A DNA stretch of 64,000 nt, taken from the NCBI GenBank assembly GCA_050249695.1, contig JBFWQA010000001.1:124001-188000 (forward strand). The letters run 5' to 3'. Under the pieces are notes generated by a model. It was not told the origin of the DNA, searched no databases, and worked only from the letters and a program-made list of their open reading frames with translations. Positions 17,242 through 25,301 of the stretch are shown piece after piece (the stretch's first letter is position 1; each line of letters begins with the position of its first letter). The position numbers and the translations under genes are program-made. The stretch comes from JACKJP01 sp050249695. GTDB lineage: Bacteria; Pseudomonadota; Alphaproteobacteria; Rhizobiales; Tepidamorphaceae.

Positions 17242-18099
17242 ATGGCGATCGATTATGACAGGGCGATGAAGTTCAAGATTGCCGATGTGGAGCAGACCTA
17301 CACCGAGCGGGACGTCATGCTTTATGCGCTCGGCCTGGGCATGGGCAACGATATTTCCGATCCCGGTCAGCTTCGCTTCGTCTATGAAAAGGATCTGCAC
17401 GTCGTGCCCACGATGGCGGTGGTGCTCGGCGAGTCCTTCGACTGGACGTATGATCCCGAACTCGGCATCAATCAGGTCATGACGCTCCACGGGGAGGAAT
17501 ATCTCACCGTCCACAAGCCGCTGCCGACATCGGGTACCGTCGTCGGCCAACGCCGGATCGTCGACATCATCGACAAGGGCGAGGGGCGAGGGGCGCTCGT
17601 TCTCTCCGAGCGAAAGCTCTACAACAAGGCCAACGGCGATCTGCTGGCGACGCTGAACATGACCGGTTTCGCGCGCGCGGACGGCGGCTTCGGAGGACCC
17701 AAAAGGGAAACGCCGGCGCCGCATGCCTTGCCCGACCGTGCGCCCGATCACACATGCGAACTCGGCACCTACGAGCAGATTGCGCTCGTCTACAGGCTGA
17801 GCGGCGACTGGGTCCGCCTTCATGCCGATCCCGAAGTGGCGAAAGCCGCCGGCTTCCCCAAGCCGATCATGCACGGCCTGTGCAGCTATGGCATTGCCTG
17901 CCACGCGGTGCTGAGGACCGTATGCGACTACGATCCCGCGCGGCTGAAGACCTTTAATTGCCGCTTTACCGCGCCCGTGTTTCCCGGCGAAACGTTCCTC
18001 GTCGACATCTGGGTCGACGGCAAGGTCGTCAGCTTCCGCAGCCGCCTGAAGGATCGCGATGTCACGGCGATCTCGAACGGGAGGGCCGAACTGGCCTGA
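17242..18099 (+). CDS. MaoC-like double-hotdog protein (hydratase-2 related)
   Basis: 285 residues, about the length of two hotdog repeats, as in MFE-2 hydratase-2 domains that hydrate trans-2-enoyl-CoA to (R)-3-hydroxyacyl-CoA. The N-terminal half has TYTERDVMLYALGLG. The C-terminal half carries the active-site region YRLSGD-WVRLHADPE followed by AGFPKPIMHGLCSYG. D189 and H194 match the catalytic Asp/His, but the usual Asn-Pro between them is Val-Arg (191-192). The start follows GGGAGGA. It is divergent from an IclR gene, suggesting effector-controlled expression. Enoyl-CoA hydratase is the default call; the motif change makes the substrate or even the activity uncertain. Confidence 0.8.
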   Translation: MAIDYDRAMKFKIADVEQTYTERDVMLYALGLGMGNDISDPGQLRFVYEKDLHVVPTMAVVLGESFDWTYDPELGINQVMTLHGEEYLTVHKPLPTSGTVVGQRRIVDIIDKGEGRGALVLSERKLYNKANGDLLATLNMTGFARADGGFGGPKRETPAPHALPDRAPDHTCELGTYEQIALVYRLSGDWVRLHADPEVAKAAGFPKPIMHGLCSYGIACHAVLRTVCDYDPARLKTFNCRFTAPVFPGETFLVDIWVDGKVVSFRSRLKDRDVTAISNGRAELA

Positions 18100-18416
18100 C
18101 GCAAGCTTGTGTAAGCATGAAAGGTTCGGGTGTGGCGCCTGCTGTAGGGCCACTCCGCCTGCGCCTTTTCTTTCTGAGGCTCAACGATTTGCCCGCGTGC
18201 CACGGGCTTCCTGGCACCCTCGGCACCGCCCCGCCTGTCGGAACGAACGGGTCTGGCCGGCATTTCTTCTCTGTCTTTCTTTGCGCATTCGGCTCGTCGC
18301 ATGCGAACCTATAATAGGCTCGCAAATCGACCGTCGTTCATCCGTATGCGCGCGATGCGGGGAATGCATCGCGGCAGGGAGGGGCGGCCGGGGAATACAA
18401 ACGGAAGGGAAGCGCG
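18100..18416. other. Intergenic stretch without a convincing gene
   Basis: 317 bp between the MaoC-like gene and the aldehyde dehydrogenase. It holds a 23-bp element at 18116-18138 that recurs after the monooxygenase gene near 31943, and a TATAAT hexamer at 18310-18315 inside the short palindrome CCTAT-A-ATAGG, possibly a -10 box for the dehydrogenase. Short open frames here have no recognisable product. Confidence 0.4.
18116..18138 (+). repeat. 23-bp dispersed repeat, copy 1
   Basis: Begins CATGAAAGGTTCGGG and matches 31943-31965 at 21 of 23 positions. Both copies lie 10-20 bases after a stop codon. No function is known. Confidence 0.4.
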
Positions 18417-19889
18417 ATGGGCATTGCGGCAGTCAGAGAACAGGCGCTTGTCAGGCAGCAGTGCTATGTGAACGGCCGCTGGATCGACGCTTCGGACGGC
18501 GCTCGGATCGACGTGACCGATCCCGCGACCGGCGGCAGGATCGGCTCGGTACCCGCCTTTTCGGCGAGCGACACACGCGCCGCCATCGAGGCGGCCGCCG
18601 CTGCCTTTGCGTCATGGGCCGCGCGTACCGGCAAGGAGCGTGCGGCGATCATGCGCCGTTGGTTTGAACTGATCATGGCCCACCAGGACGATCTCGCCGC
18701 GATCATGACCGCCGAACAGGGCAAGCCCTTCACCGAATCGAAGGGGGAGATCGCCTATGCGGCAAGCTTCATCGAGTGGTTCTCCGAAGAGGCCAAGCGG
18801 GTCTACGGCGATACGATCCCCGGTTACACCGAAGACAGGCGCATCGTCGTTCTGAAGCAGCCGGTCGGCGTCTGCGCGGCGATCACCCCGTGGAACTTCC
18901 CTGCCGCGATGATCGCCCGCAAGGTAGGTCCGGCATTGGCCGTCGGCTGCACGATGGTCGTCAAACCGGCCAGCCAGACGCCGCTGAGCGCGCTCGCCCT
19001 CTGCGTCCTTGCCGAGCGCGCCGGAATCCCGGCGGGCGTGCTCAACTGCGTCACCGGTTCGGCGGGAAAGATCGGCGGCGAACTGACCGCCAACCCGATC
19101 GTGCGCAAGCTGTCCTTCACCGGCTCCACCGAAACCGGCAAGCTGCTGGTCAGACAGTGTGCCGACACGATGAAGCGGACATCCATGGAACTGGGCGGCA
19201 ACGCTCCCTTCATCGTTTTCGACGACGCCGACCTCGATGCGGCGGTGGAAGGCGCCATCGCTTCCAAATACCGCAATGCCGGCCAGACCTGCGTGTGCGC
19301 GAACCGCATCTTTGCGCAGGACGCGATCTACGATGCCTTCGTGGAAAAGCTGGCCGCCCGTACGGCGCGGCTCAAGGTTGGAAACGGCATGGAGGAGGGG
19401 GTCGAGATCGGCCCGCTGATCAACGAGGACGCGGCGGAAAAGGTGGAAGCACTCGTCGGCGACGCGGTCAGGCTCGGCGGCCGCGTGATGCTCGGCGGTG
19501 CCCGCCACAAGCTCGGCGGCACTTTTTACGAACCCACGGTCATCGCCGGCGCTTCGCCGGAAATGCGCGTTTTCCATGAGGAGATTTTCGGGCCTGTCGC
19601 TCCGGTTTTCCGCTTTACCTCCGACGAGGAGGCAGTCGCCATGGCGAACGACACGATCTTCGGTCTGGCCGCCTATTTCTACGGCCGCGACATCTCGCGG
19701 GTCTGGCGTGTGGCCGAGGCCTTGCAGTTCGGCATCGTCGGCATCAACGAGGGCCTGATTTCCACCGAAGTCGCGCCCTTCGGCGGCGTCAAGCAGAGCG
19801 GCCACGGCCGGGAAGGCAGCAAATACGGCATCGAGGACTATCTGGACGTAAAGTATCTGTGCATGGGTATCGGGACGCCGGCGGCATGA
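18417..19889 (+). CDS. NAD(P)-dependent aldehyde dehydrogenase, succinate-semialdehyde dehydrogenase type
   Basis: 490 residues, the normal length. ITPWNFPAAMIARKVGPAL is the GabD-type cofactor-proximal motif. The catalytic glutamate is E258 in MELGGNAPF and the nucleophile is C292 in GQTCVCANR. The C-terminal GGVKQSGHGREGSKYGIEDY is typical of succinate/glutarate semialdehyde dehydrogenases. It oxidises an aldehyde to a carboxylic acid in the cytoplasm. GGAAGGGAAG precedes the ATG. A FadR-type regulator follows 81 bases after the stop. The substrate could be a different semialdehyde from the adjacent catabolic operons, so no gab symbol is assigned. Confidence 0.9.
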   Translation: MGIAAVREQALVRQQCYVNGRWIDASDGARIDVTDPATGGRIGSVPAFSASDTRAAIEAAAAAFASWAARTGKERAAIMRRWFELIMAHQDDLAAIMTAEQGKPFTESKGEIAYAASFIEWFSEEAKRVYGDTIPGYTEDRRIVVLKQPVGVCAAITPWNFPAAMIARKVGPALAVGCTMVVKPASQTPLSALALCVLAERAGIPAGVLNCVTGSAGKIGGELTANPIVRKLSFTGSTETGKLLVRQCADTMKRTSMELGGNAPFIVFDDADLDAAVEGAIASKYRNAGQTCVCANRIFAQDAIYDAFVEKLAARTARLKVGNGMEEGVEIGPLINEDAAEKVEALVGDAVRLGGRVMLGGARHKLGGTFYEPTVIAGASPEMRVFHEEIFGPVAPVFRFTSDEEAVAMANDTIFGLAAYFYGRDISRVWRVAEALQFGIVGINEGLISTEVAPFGGVKQSGHGREGSKYGIEDYLDVKYLCMGIGTPAA

Positions 19890-19970
19890 CCTTTCACCGC
19901 GCAGGCTGACTGTTGCCCCGGCACGCCGACCGCCATATTGTGGATTGGTCTGATCATTGGGGCTTTCGAT

Positions 19971-20699
19971 ATGGGCGAGATCGCGCGAAAGACGGGTGCC
20001 TTCATTCCGGTGAAGACCCGGCGGGCCTTCGAGGAAATCTGCGACCAGATCCGCGGCGAGATCCAGGCCGGCAACCTCGTGCCGGGGGACAGGCTGCCTT
20101 CCGAGCGCGATCTGGCCGAGCAGTTTCAGGTCAGCCGTTCGACCGTGCGCGAGGCCTTCCGCACCCTTGAGATCAGCGGCGTCGTCACATTGCACAAGGG
20201 ATCGAAAGGGGGCGCCGTGCTGCAGCGCGGCGACAATCAGCCGATCACGCAGACGATGCATGACCTGCTGATGCTCGGCAGCATTTCGCTGCAGGATTTC
20301 ACCGAGGCCCGGGTCTGCATCCAGAAAGAGATCATCGAACTGGCCTGCGAAAGGGCGACGGAGGAAGATTTTGACGCAATTGAGCAAAACATTGCGCGGA
20401 CCTCCGAGATCAGCCTTGCCGACCGCCTCGAGGAACGTACCGAACTGACCATCGAGTTCTATTCGCTGCTGGCGAAGGCGTCGAAGAACCGCGCGATGTC
20501 GATCCTGATGAGCGCGATCACCGAGCCCTTGCGAGACTATCTGCGCCGGCTCGGCCCCGACCGCAGCTGGAACGTCGCGGAATCCCGCTTGAAGTTCCTC
20601 GGCCACCTGCGCCGCCGTGACAAGGATGCCGCGATCGCGGAGATGGTCGCGCACATGACGCGCCTGCACGCCTTCATGATCGGCAAGATCGAGACCTGA
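19971..20699 (+). CDS. GntR-family regulator, FadR (FCD) subfamily
   Basis: 242 residues. The N-terminal winged helix-turn-helix contains GDRLPSERDLAEQFQVSRSTVREAFRTLEISG. The C-terminal all-helical FCD domain has the TEARVCIQKEIIELACERATEEDF pattern. The ATG at 19971 is chosen because the N-terminus then fits the family; a TTG at 19938 is also open. FCD regulators usually respond to carboxylic acids. It is probably expressed with, and may control, the upstream dehydrogenase or the downstream Rieske operon. A close relative is encoded at 57399-58148 in this window. Confidence 0.88.
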   Translation: MGEIARKTGAFIPVKTRRAFEEICDQIRGEIQAGNLVPGDRLPSERDLAEQFQVSRSTVREAFRTLEISGVVTLHKGSKGGAVLQRGDNQPITQTMHDLLMLGSISLQDFTEARVCIQKEIIELACERATEEDFDAIEQNIARTSEISLADRLEERTELTIEFYSLLAKASKNRAMSILMSAITEPLRDYLRRLGPDRSWNVAESRLKFLGHLRRRDKDAAIAEMVAHMTRLHAFMIGKIET

Positions 20700-20908
20700 A
20701 AGGCGGCTTTTCAGCCGCGCCGCGAACGTGCGGCCCGGCCTTCCGCGCTTGAAGCGCATTGGGAATATGCACCGACACTCTTGAAATGCGCTAATGGTTC
20801 GGCCAATCTGCCTTTCAGCGCGCGAGCCCGTAGAAGGCACTTTGCAGATCGTGCGGAAGAACCGCCCGCCGGAGGGAGTCCTCATGCGGCGGCGCAAGGC
20901 GAGGAAAG

Positions 20909-21193
20909 ATGGACTATGAGTGGCAGGAGAATTTCGGCTGGTGCGGCGAGGGCGAGGCGTGGAAATTCGTCCGCGACGGACATGCCAGCGCCGACGGCCG
21001 CCTGCCGCTCAACACGTTTGGCGGCAGCATTGGCGAAGGCCGTCTGCGCGGCATCGGGCATCAGCGCGAGGCCTATCTTCGGGTTGCCGGAAAGGCCGCT
21101 GATAGCCAGGTCGGCAGAAGCGGCCATTGCCTCGTGCAGGTCGGCCCGTTCGATACCGGTTCTTTCGTGATGTTGAGCAGGGAGGCGCGCTGA
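20909..21193 (+). CDS. Stand-alone thiolase C-terminal domain-like protein (SCP2-thiolase type)
   Basis: 94 residues. The core LPLNTFGGSIGEGRLRGIGH matches the NTxGG-x-xEGxxxG segment of the C-terminal domain of SCP2/nonspecific lipid-transfer-type thiolases, and the preceding GEGEAWKFVRDG also matches. The N-terminal thiolase domain with its nucleophilic cysteine is absent and not found upstream. It could be a remnant, but GAGGAAAG sits before the ATG and the stop overlaps the next start in a TGATG, so it looks like an expressed, coupled small gene. It heads an operon with a small unknown protein and a Rieske oxygenase. Enzymatic thiolase activity on its own is unlikely; a partner or scaffold role is a guess. 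Confidence 0.65.
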   Translation: MDYEWQENFGWCGEGEAWKFVRDGHASADGRLPLNTFGGSIGEGRLRGIGHQREAYLRVAGKAADSQVGRSGHCLVQVGPFDTGSFVMLSREAR

Positions 21194-21543
21194 TGGCCGG
21201 GATGAAACTGCGCGACTATCTAAAGGTGCCCTACATCCTGGAAGCCCAGGGCATCGAAATCGGCCCCGATCGCTGGCTGCGCAAGCTGAGCTATCCCGAA
21301 CTCGGCGACTTCAGCGCCGAGGCGGAAATCGTCGAGGTTGCGCTGGCGGAACTGGAGCGCATGCGCATCCGCGCCATCGTCGCGAACCTGCGCGAAGGCA
21401 AGCTGCCGCCGCAGCCGCGCGCACCGCTGAGGAGCGCCGATCCCGAATGGCTCGCCGGCGAACTCGGCATCCTGTCAGAGATCAAGGACCTTCTTGACAA
21501 GACCGCCGATGAAATCGGCGCCGATGGTGGCGCCGGATCGTGA
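21193..21543 (+). CDS. Small protein of unknown function in the Rieske oxygenase operon
   Basis: 116 residues, MAGMKLRDYLKVPYILEA onward. I do not recognise the family. The sequence is soluble, mostly helical and charged: AEAEIVEVALAELERMRIRAIVANLREGKLP is probably a long helix, and the end ILSEIKDLLDKTADEIGAD is another. No metal or nucleotide motif is visible. The start overlaps the stop of the thiolase-like gene, and 38 bases separate it from the Rieske oxygenase, so it is very probably co-expressed with that enzyme. A role as an accessory or chaperone-like subunit is only inference from position. Confidence 0.7.
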   Translation: MAGMKLRDYLKVPYILEAQGIEIGPDRWLRKLSYPELGDFSAEAEIVEVALAELERMRIRAIVANLREGKLPPQPRAPLRSADPEWLAGELGILSEIKDLLDKTADEIGADGGAGS

Positions 21544-21581
21544 ATCGAACTGACCGCCTGTTCTTTAGGAGGATTTGAAAA

Positions 21582-22904
21582 ATGCTCTCGCATGAAGACA
21601 ATGAAGCCCTTGTGCGCGTCGGACCCGGCACGCCGATGGGCGAATTGTTCCGGCTTTATTGGATTCCCTTTTTCCCCGCCGAGGATCTCGAGCGCGACGG
21701 GCAGCCGCAGAAGGTTCGCCTGCTCGGCGAGGATCTGGTCGTCTTCAGGGATACGGAAGGCCGCGTCGGCCTTGTCGACCACGTGTGTCCGCATCGCGGC
21801 GCGCCGATGTTCTTTGCCCGCAACGAGGATTGCGGCCTGCGCTGCGTCTATCACGGCTGGAAATTCGACGTCGACGGCAACACGCTCGACATGCCCGCCG
21901 AGCCGGCCCGCAGCAGGTTCAAGGAGAAGGTGAAGATCAAATCCTACCCCTGCGTCGAGCGCAACGGCATGATCTGGACCTATATGGGTCCAGAGGATGA
22001 GGATAGCCGGCCGCCGCTGCCCAACCTGGAGTGGAATTTGGTGCCGGAGGAGAATGTCGTGATCACCGTCCGCGTGCAGGAGTGCAACTGGCTGCAGGCG
22101 CTGGAAGGCGAGATCGACTCCGCGCATGCGGCGATCCTGCATGGACGTATCGATTCGGAAGGCGCCATCAACAAATGGGTCGCCGCGCGCGACCTGCGCC
22201 CGACCTTCGAATGCATGCGTCAGGATTTCGGGATGAGCATCGCCTCAAAGCGCAACTACGACGAGACCCAGAACTACTGGCGCGTCAATCAGTTCGTGAT
22301 GCCCTTCTATACGCTGGTCCCGCCGATGTCGAACTTCCCCGAGCTCAGCGGCCATGCCTGGGTGCCGATCGATGACGAGAACACGCTGTGCATCATGTTC
22401 TCCTATCACCCGAACCAGCCGATGTATCCGCGCACAAAGGAGATCTTCCTGGAGGGTCACAAGGGACGCGAGAGCGGTCATGCCAGCCGCCATGCCTACG
22501 AGCCCAAGAGCGCGATGACGCCGTTCCACAAATACTGGACAAAGTACAAGCTGGAGAACGGCTACGACCTTAATTACGCACTCCAGCAGTCAACCTGGTT
22601 CTCCGGCCTGCCGGGCCTGTGGGTGCAGGATGCTGCATGTCAGTCCGGCGCCTCGCCCATCTACGACCGCACCAAGGAGAATCTCGGCACCAGCGACACG
22701 GGTATCGCGATGACGCGGCGTGTGTTGCTTGAGCACCTGGGAGCGTACCGCGACAGCGGTCTGAAGCCGGAGCGCTATGACGATCCGGATCTCTATATGG
22801 TACGAGCCATTTCGGTGAAGCTCGGCAAGGAGCAATCCTGGAGCGACGACGCGGCGCACTTCATGGAGGCCAGGCTGGGCGAGGGCTTCGGCTACACGCC
22901 TTAG
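21582..22904 (+). CDS. Rieske non-heme iron oxygenase, alpha subunit (phthalate 4,5-dioxygenase-like)
   Basis: 440 residues. The N-terminal Rieske [2Fe-2S] site is C69-x-H71 and C88-x2-H91 (CPHRGAPM and CVYHGW). The catalytic domain carries the iron-binding stretch EGEIDSAHAAILH with H182 and H187. Such enzymes insert one or two oxygen atoms into an aromatic ring or demethylate methoxy aromatics, with electrons from a dedicated reductase. AGGAGG lies 10 bases before the ATG. The matching reductase gene follows at 22989. Length and layout are those of single-component-oxygenase (class IA, phthalate-type) systems without a beta subunit. The substrate is unknown, but a carboxylated ring is the default for this subfamily. 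Confidence 0.92.
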   Translation: MLSHEDNEALVRVGPGTPMGELFRLYWIPFFPAEDLERDGQPQKVRLLGEDLVVFRDTEGRVGLVDHVCPHRGAPMFFARNEDCGLRCVYHGWKFDVDGNTLDMPAEPARSRFKEKVKIKSYPCVERNGMIWTYMGPEDEDSRPPLPNLEWNLVPEENVVITVRVQECNWLQALEGEIDSAHAAILHGRIDSEGAINKWVAARDLRPTFECMRQDFGMSIASKRNYDETQNYWRVNQFVMPFYTLVPPMSNFPELSGHAWVPIDDENTLCIMFSYHPNQPMYPRTKEIFLEGHKGRESGHASRHAYEPKSAMTPFHKYWTKYKLENGYDLNYALQQSTWFSGLPGLWVQDAACQSGASPIYDRTKENLGTSDTGIAMTRRVLLEHLGAYRDSGLKPERYDDPDLYMVRAISVKLGKEQSWSDDAAHFMEARLGEGFGYTP

Positions 22905-22988
22905 GCTCCCCTCTCCAACCATGAGGCGGCCTTTGCAAGAGGTGCGGGGCCGCCGCTTCAAAGCGAAAAGAACGGCAAGGAACGGCGA

Positions 22989-23951
22989 ATGACCGCAGAT
23001 ACCATCAGCGTGCGCATCAACCAGATGCGCTACGAGGCGGCCACGATCGTGTCGATGGAACTCGTCCCCGTCGAGGGCGGCGATCTGCCGGCCTTTACCG
23101 CCGGCGGCCATATAGATCTTCTTCTCACCGAGAAGATTCGCCGGAGCTATTCGCTGCTGAACGATCCGAAGGAAACACATCGTTATGTCGTGGCCATCCA
23201 TCGCGACCCCGACAGCCGCGGCGGCTCGCGTATCGTCCACGAAAGACTGCGGGTCGGGCAGAAGATCGAGATCAGCCCGCCGGTGAACGACTTTCCGCTC
23301 GACGAGACTGCGCGCCACTCCGTGTTGCTCGCCGGCGGCATCGGCATCACGCCGATCCTTTGCATGATCCGCCGGCTCGCTGCGGAAGGGAAGTCGTGGG
23401 AAATCCACTACGGCGCCCGCAACCGCACCGCCGCTGCCTTCCTTGCGGAGATAGAGGCGCTCGCGGGCGGCGATTCCTCGCGTGTTCACCTGTTCTTCGA
23501 TGACGAAAATCCCGGCAAATTCATCGATATCCCCGGCATCGTCGCAGCCCAGCCTGACGACGTGCATTTCTATTGCTGCGGACCGGTGCCGATGCTCGAT
23601 GCCTATGAGAAGGCGACCAAGGACCTGCCGCGCGAGCGTGTGCACATGGAATATTTCTCCGCCAAGGAGGAAGTGGCGCGTGAGGGCGGCTTCGATCTGG
23701 TGCTGAAGAAGAGCGGCAAGGAAGTCTCGGTGCCGCCCGGCAAGACGATCCTGGACGTTCTGATCGAGAACAAGGTCAACGTGTCGTTCTCATGTTCGGA
23801 GGGCATTTGCGGTACCTGCGAGACCCGTGTCATCGAGGGCGTGCCCGACCACCGCGACCAGTTCCTGACCGATAAGGAAAAGGCCAGCAACAAGCTGATC
23901 ATGGTCTGCTGTTCGGGCGCGAAGTCGGCCAAACTGGTGCTGGACCTGTAG
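22989..23951 (+). CDS. Phthalate-dioxygenase-type reductase (flavin, NAD, C-terminal [2Fe-2S])
   Basis: 320 residues. Order: flavin-binding domain with RRSYSLLND, NAD domain with LLAGGIGITPILCM, and a plant-type ferredoxin domain with cysteines C269, C274, C277 and C307 (CSEGICGTC and MVCCSG). This is the class IA reductase layout that moves electrons from NADH to a Rieske oxygenase, and it directly follows that oxygenase gene. The ATG is preceded by AAGGAA. The same architecture serves vanillate demethylases, so O-demethylation by the pair is an alternative to ring dihydroxylation. Confidence 0.93.
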   Translation: MTADTISVRINQMRYEAATIVSMELVPVEGGDLPAFTAGGHIDLLLTEKIRRSYSLLNDPKETHRYVVAIHRDPDSRGGSRIVHERLRVGQKIEISPPVNDFPLDETARHSVLLAGGIGITPILCMIRRLAAEGKSWEIHYGARNRTAAAFLAEIEALAGGDSSRVHLFFDDENPGKFIDIPGIVAAQPDDVHFYCCGPVPMLDAYEKATKDLPRERVHMEYFSAKEEVAREGGFDLVLKKSGKEVSVPPGKTILDVLIENKVNVSFSCSEGICGTCETRVIEGVPDHRDQFLTDKEKASNKLIMVCCSGAKSAKLVLDL

Positions 23952-23953
23952 CT

Positions 23954-25108
23954 CTACCAGGCCATCTCCAGAATCTCGCGAACGTCTTCCGGCCCTTCTA
24001 CCGGCCTCGGATTGGTCGCTGTCCAGCGATCTTTCATAGTCAGTTCTGACAGCCGGTTGAGGTCCGCCTTTTCAACGCCGACATCTTGCAGACGGTGCGG
24101 CAGACCAAGCCCCTCGATGAAGCGCGCGCAGATGTCGGCCGCATCGGCCTGGGCGTCTCCCATAGCCTCGCTTGCAAGCTTTTGCCGGGGGGCGTTATTC
24201 GGCGCATTCCACCTGAGTTCGTGCGGCAGCATGAGGCATGAGGTGATCCCGTGCGGAACGCCCGCAGAGCCGCCGAGAATGTGGCCGATCGCATGGCCGA
24301 TGCCTTTTTCGACGCCGCCCTGAACACCGACGAGCGAAAGCCACGCGCCGACCATGCAATCCAGCCGGGCTTCCAAATTGTCGTGCTCTGTGCGTGTTCT
24401 CTTCAGCCCCGGAAGCAGCAGCTTGAGGGCATGGATCGATGCTGCGTCGGAAAGTGGGCCGGGATTAACCGAACAGATATCGGCAATCGCGTGATGGACG
24501 GCTCTGACCCCGGAGGAAAGCCAGAGTTCATCGGGTGTATCGAGCGTGACCGCCGGGTCGAGGATGACGGATGTCGGTGCAAGGTCGCGATGCCGATAGC
24601 TTTCCTTGGCCCCCCTTTCGAGATTGGTGATCCCGGCGAGCGCCGTGAACTCGGCGCCCGACAGCGTCGTCGGAACGGCGACAGCCGGCACGTCAAGGGT
24701 CAGGCTTTCTGCAGGGCTGCCCGGCACATTGCGATATGCGCTCAACGCGGCAGGGTCGGAGACGTTCGCCGCGAGCGCGATGCGCATGCCCTTGACCGCG
24801 TCGGTAATGGAGCTTCCACCGATGCCGACCAGCAGGTCCGCATTGGCTTCCCGGGCCTCTCCTGCGATGCGCACAACATCAGCCGAAGGCGAATGAGCCC
24901 GAATTCCTGATGTGACGCCCGCGAGCCTGCTTCCCAGATGCGCTTTGAGTTCCGCGGCCAAAGGCATCTTCTTCAGGAGCGTCGCGCTTGAGACGACAAA
25001 AGCCCTTTTGCTACCCAGCCGATCGCATTCGGCCTTGAGGGCATCGAGCCACGGCATTCCATAGTGAACGTTGTCGGCGCGTGGATAATTGTAGGTGCCG
25101 GGCTGCAT
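23954..25108 (-). CDS. Iron-containing alcohol dehydrogenase family (maleylacetate reductase-like)
   Basis: 384 residues from the ATG at 25108, which has GGAGG upstream. The NAD-binding GIGGSSITDAVKG and the metal-site region GIGHAIGHILGG with a later PHG match the Fe-ADH superfamily, as does HHAIADICS. Members reduce or oxidise small carbonyls (lactaldehyde, 4-hydroxybutyrate, maleylacetate). It is convergent with the Rieske reductase (2-base gap) and divergent from the ThDP enzyme at 25302, with an operator-like palindrome between them. The exact substrate cannot be assigned. Maleylacetate reductase would fit an aromatic pathway, but no partner hydroquinone dioxygenase is adjacent. Confidence 0.85.
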   Translation of the reverse strand: MQPGTYNYPRADNVHYGMPWLDALKAECDRLGSKRAFVVSSATLLKKMPLAAELKAHLGSRLAGVTSGIRAHSPSADVVRIAGEAREANADLLVGIGGSSITDAVKGMRIALAANVSDPAALSAYRNVPGSPAESLTLDVPAVAVPTTLSGAEFTALAGITNLERGAKESYRHRDLAPTSVILDPAVTLDTPDELWLSSGVRAVHHAIADICSVNPGPLSDAASIHALKLLLPGLKRTRTEHDNLEARLDCMVGAWLSLVGVQGGVEKGIGHAIGHILGGSAGVPHGITSCLMLPHELRWNAPNNAPRQKLASEAMGDAQADAADICARFIEGLGLPHRLQDVGVEKADLNRLSELTMKDRWTATNPRPVEGPEDVREILEMAW

Positions 25109-25202
25109 GGCTTCCTCCGTTGCTCGCGATCTCATGGCCGCGTTAGTTGACATCACAATTTTTGCCGCGTGTCGGCAGGCGACCATTGTCGGTGCCCGAC
25201 GG

Positions 25203-25225
25203 TGAGTATACAAACTGAATACTCA
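25203..25225. promoter_or_regulatory. Perfect 7+7 bp palindrome in a divergent promoter region: candidate operator
   Basis: TGAGTAT-N9-ATACTCA, centred in the 193-bp gap between the Fe-alcohol dehydrogenase and the ThDP enzyme genes. A TATACA hexamer lies at 25207-25212. Size and symmetry suit a dimeric regulator such as one of the FadR or MarR proteins encoded nearby; which one binds is not known. Confidence 0.5.
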
Positions 25226-25301
25226 ATCACTCATCTGGCGGCGGGTACACCCTGTCCGGAGACTGCTGCCAAATAAAAAGAAACTCGGGAGAAGCACACT
25301 G

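Noticed and set aside
18612..20897. A 761-codon minus-strand frame opposite the aldehyde dehydrogenase and FadR genes
   Set aside because: It spans two well-supported genes and the gap between them, with arginine-rich low-complexity translation; it is a codon-bias shadow.
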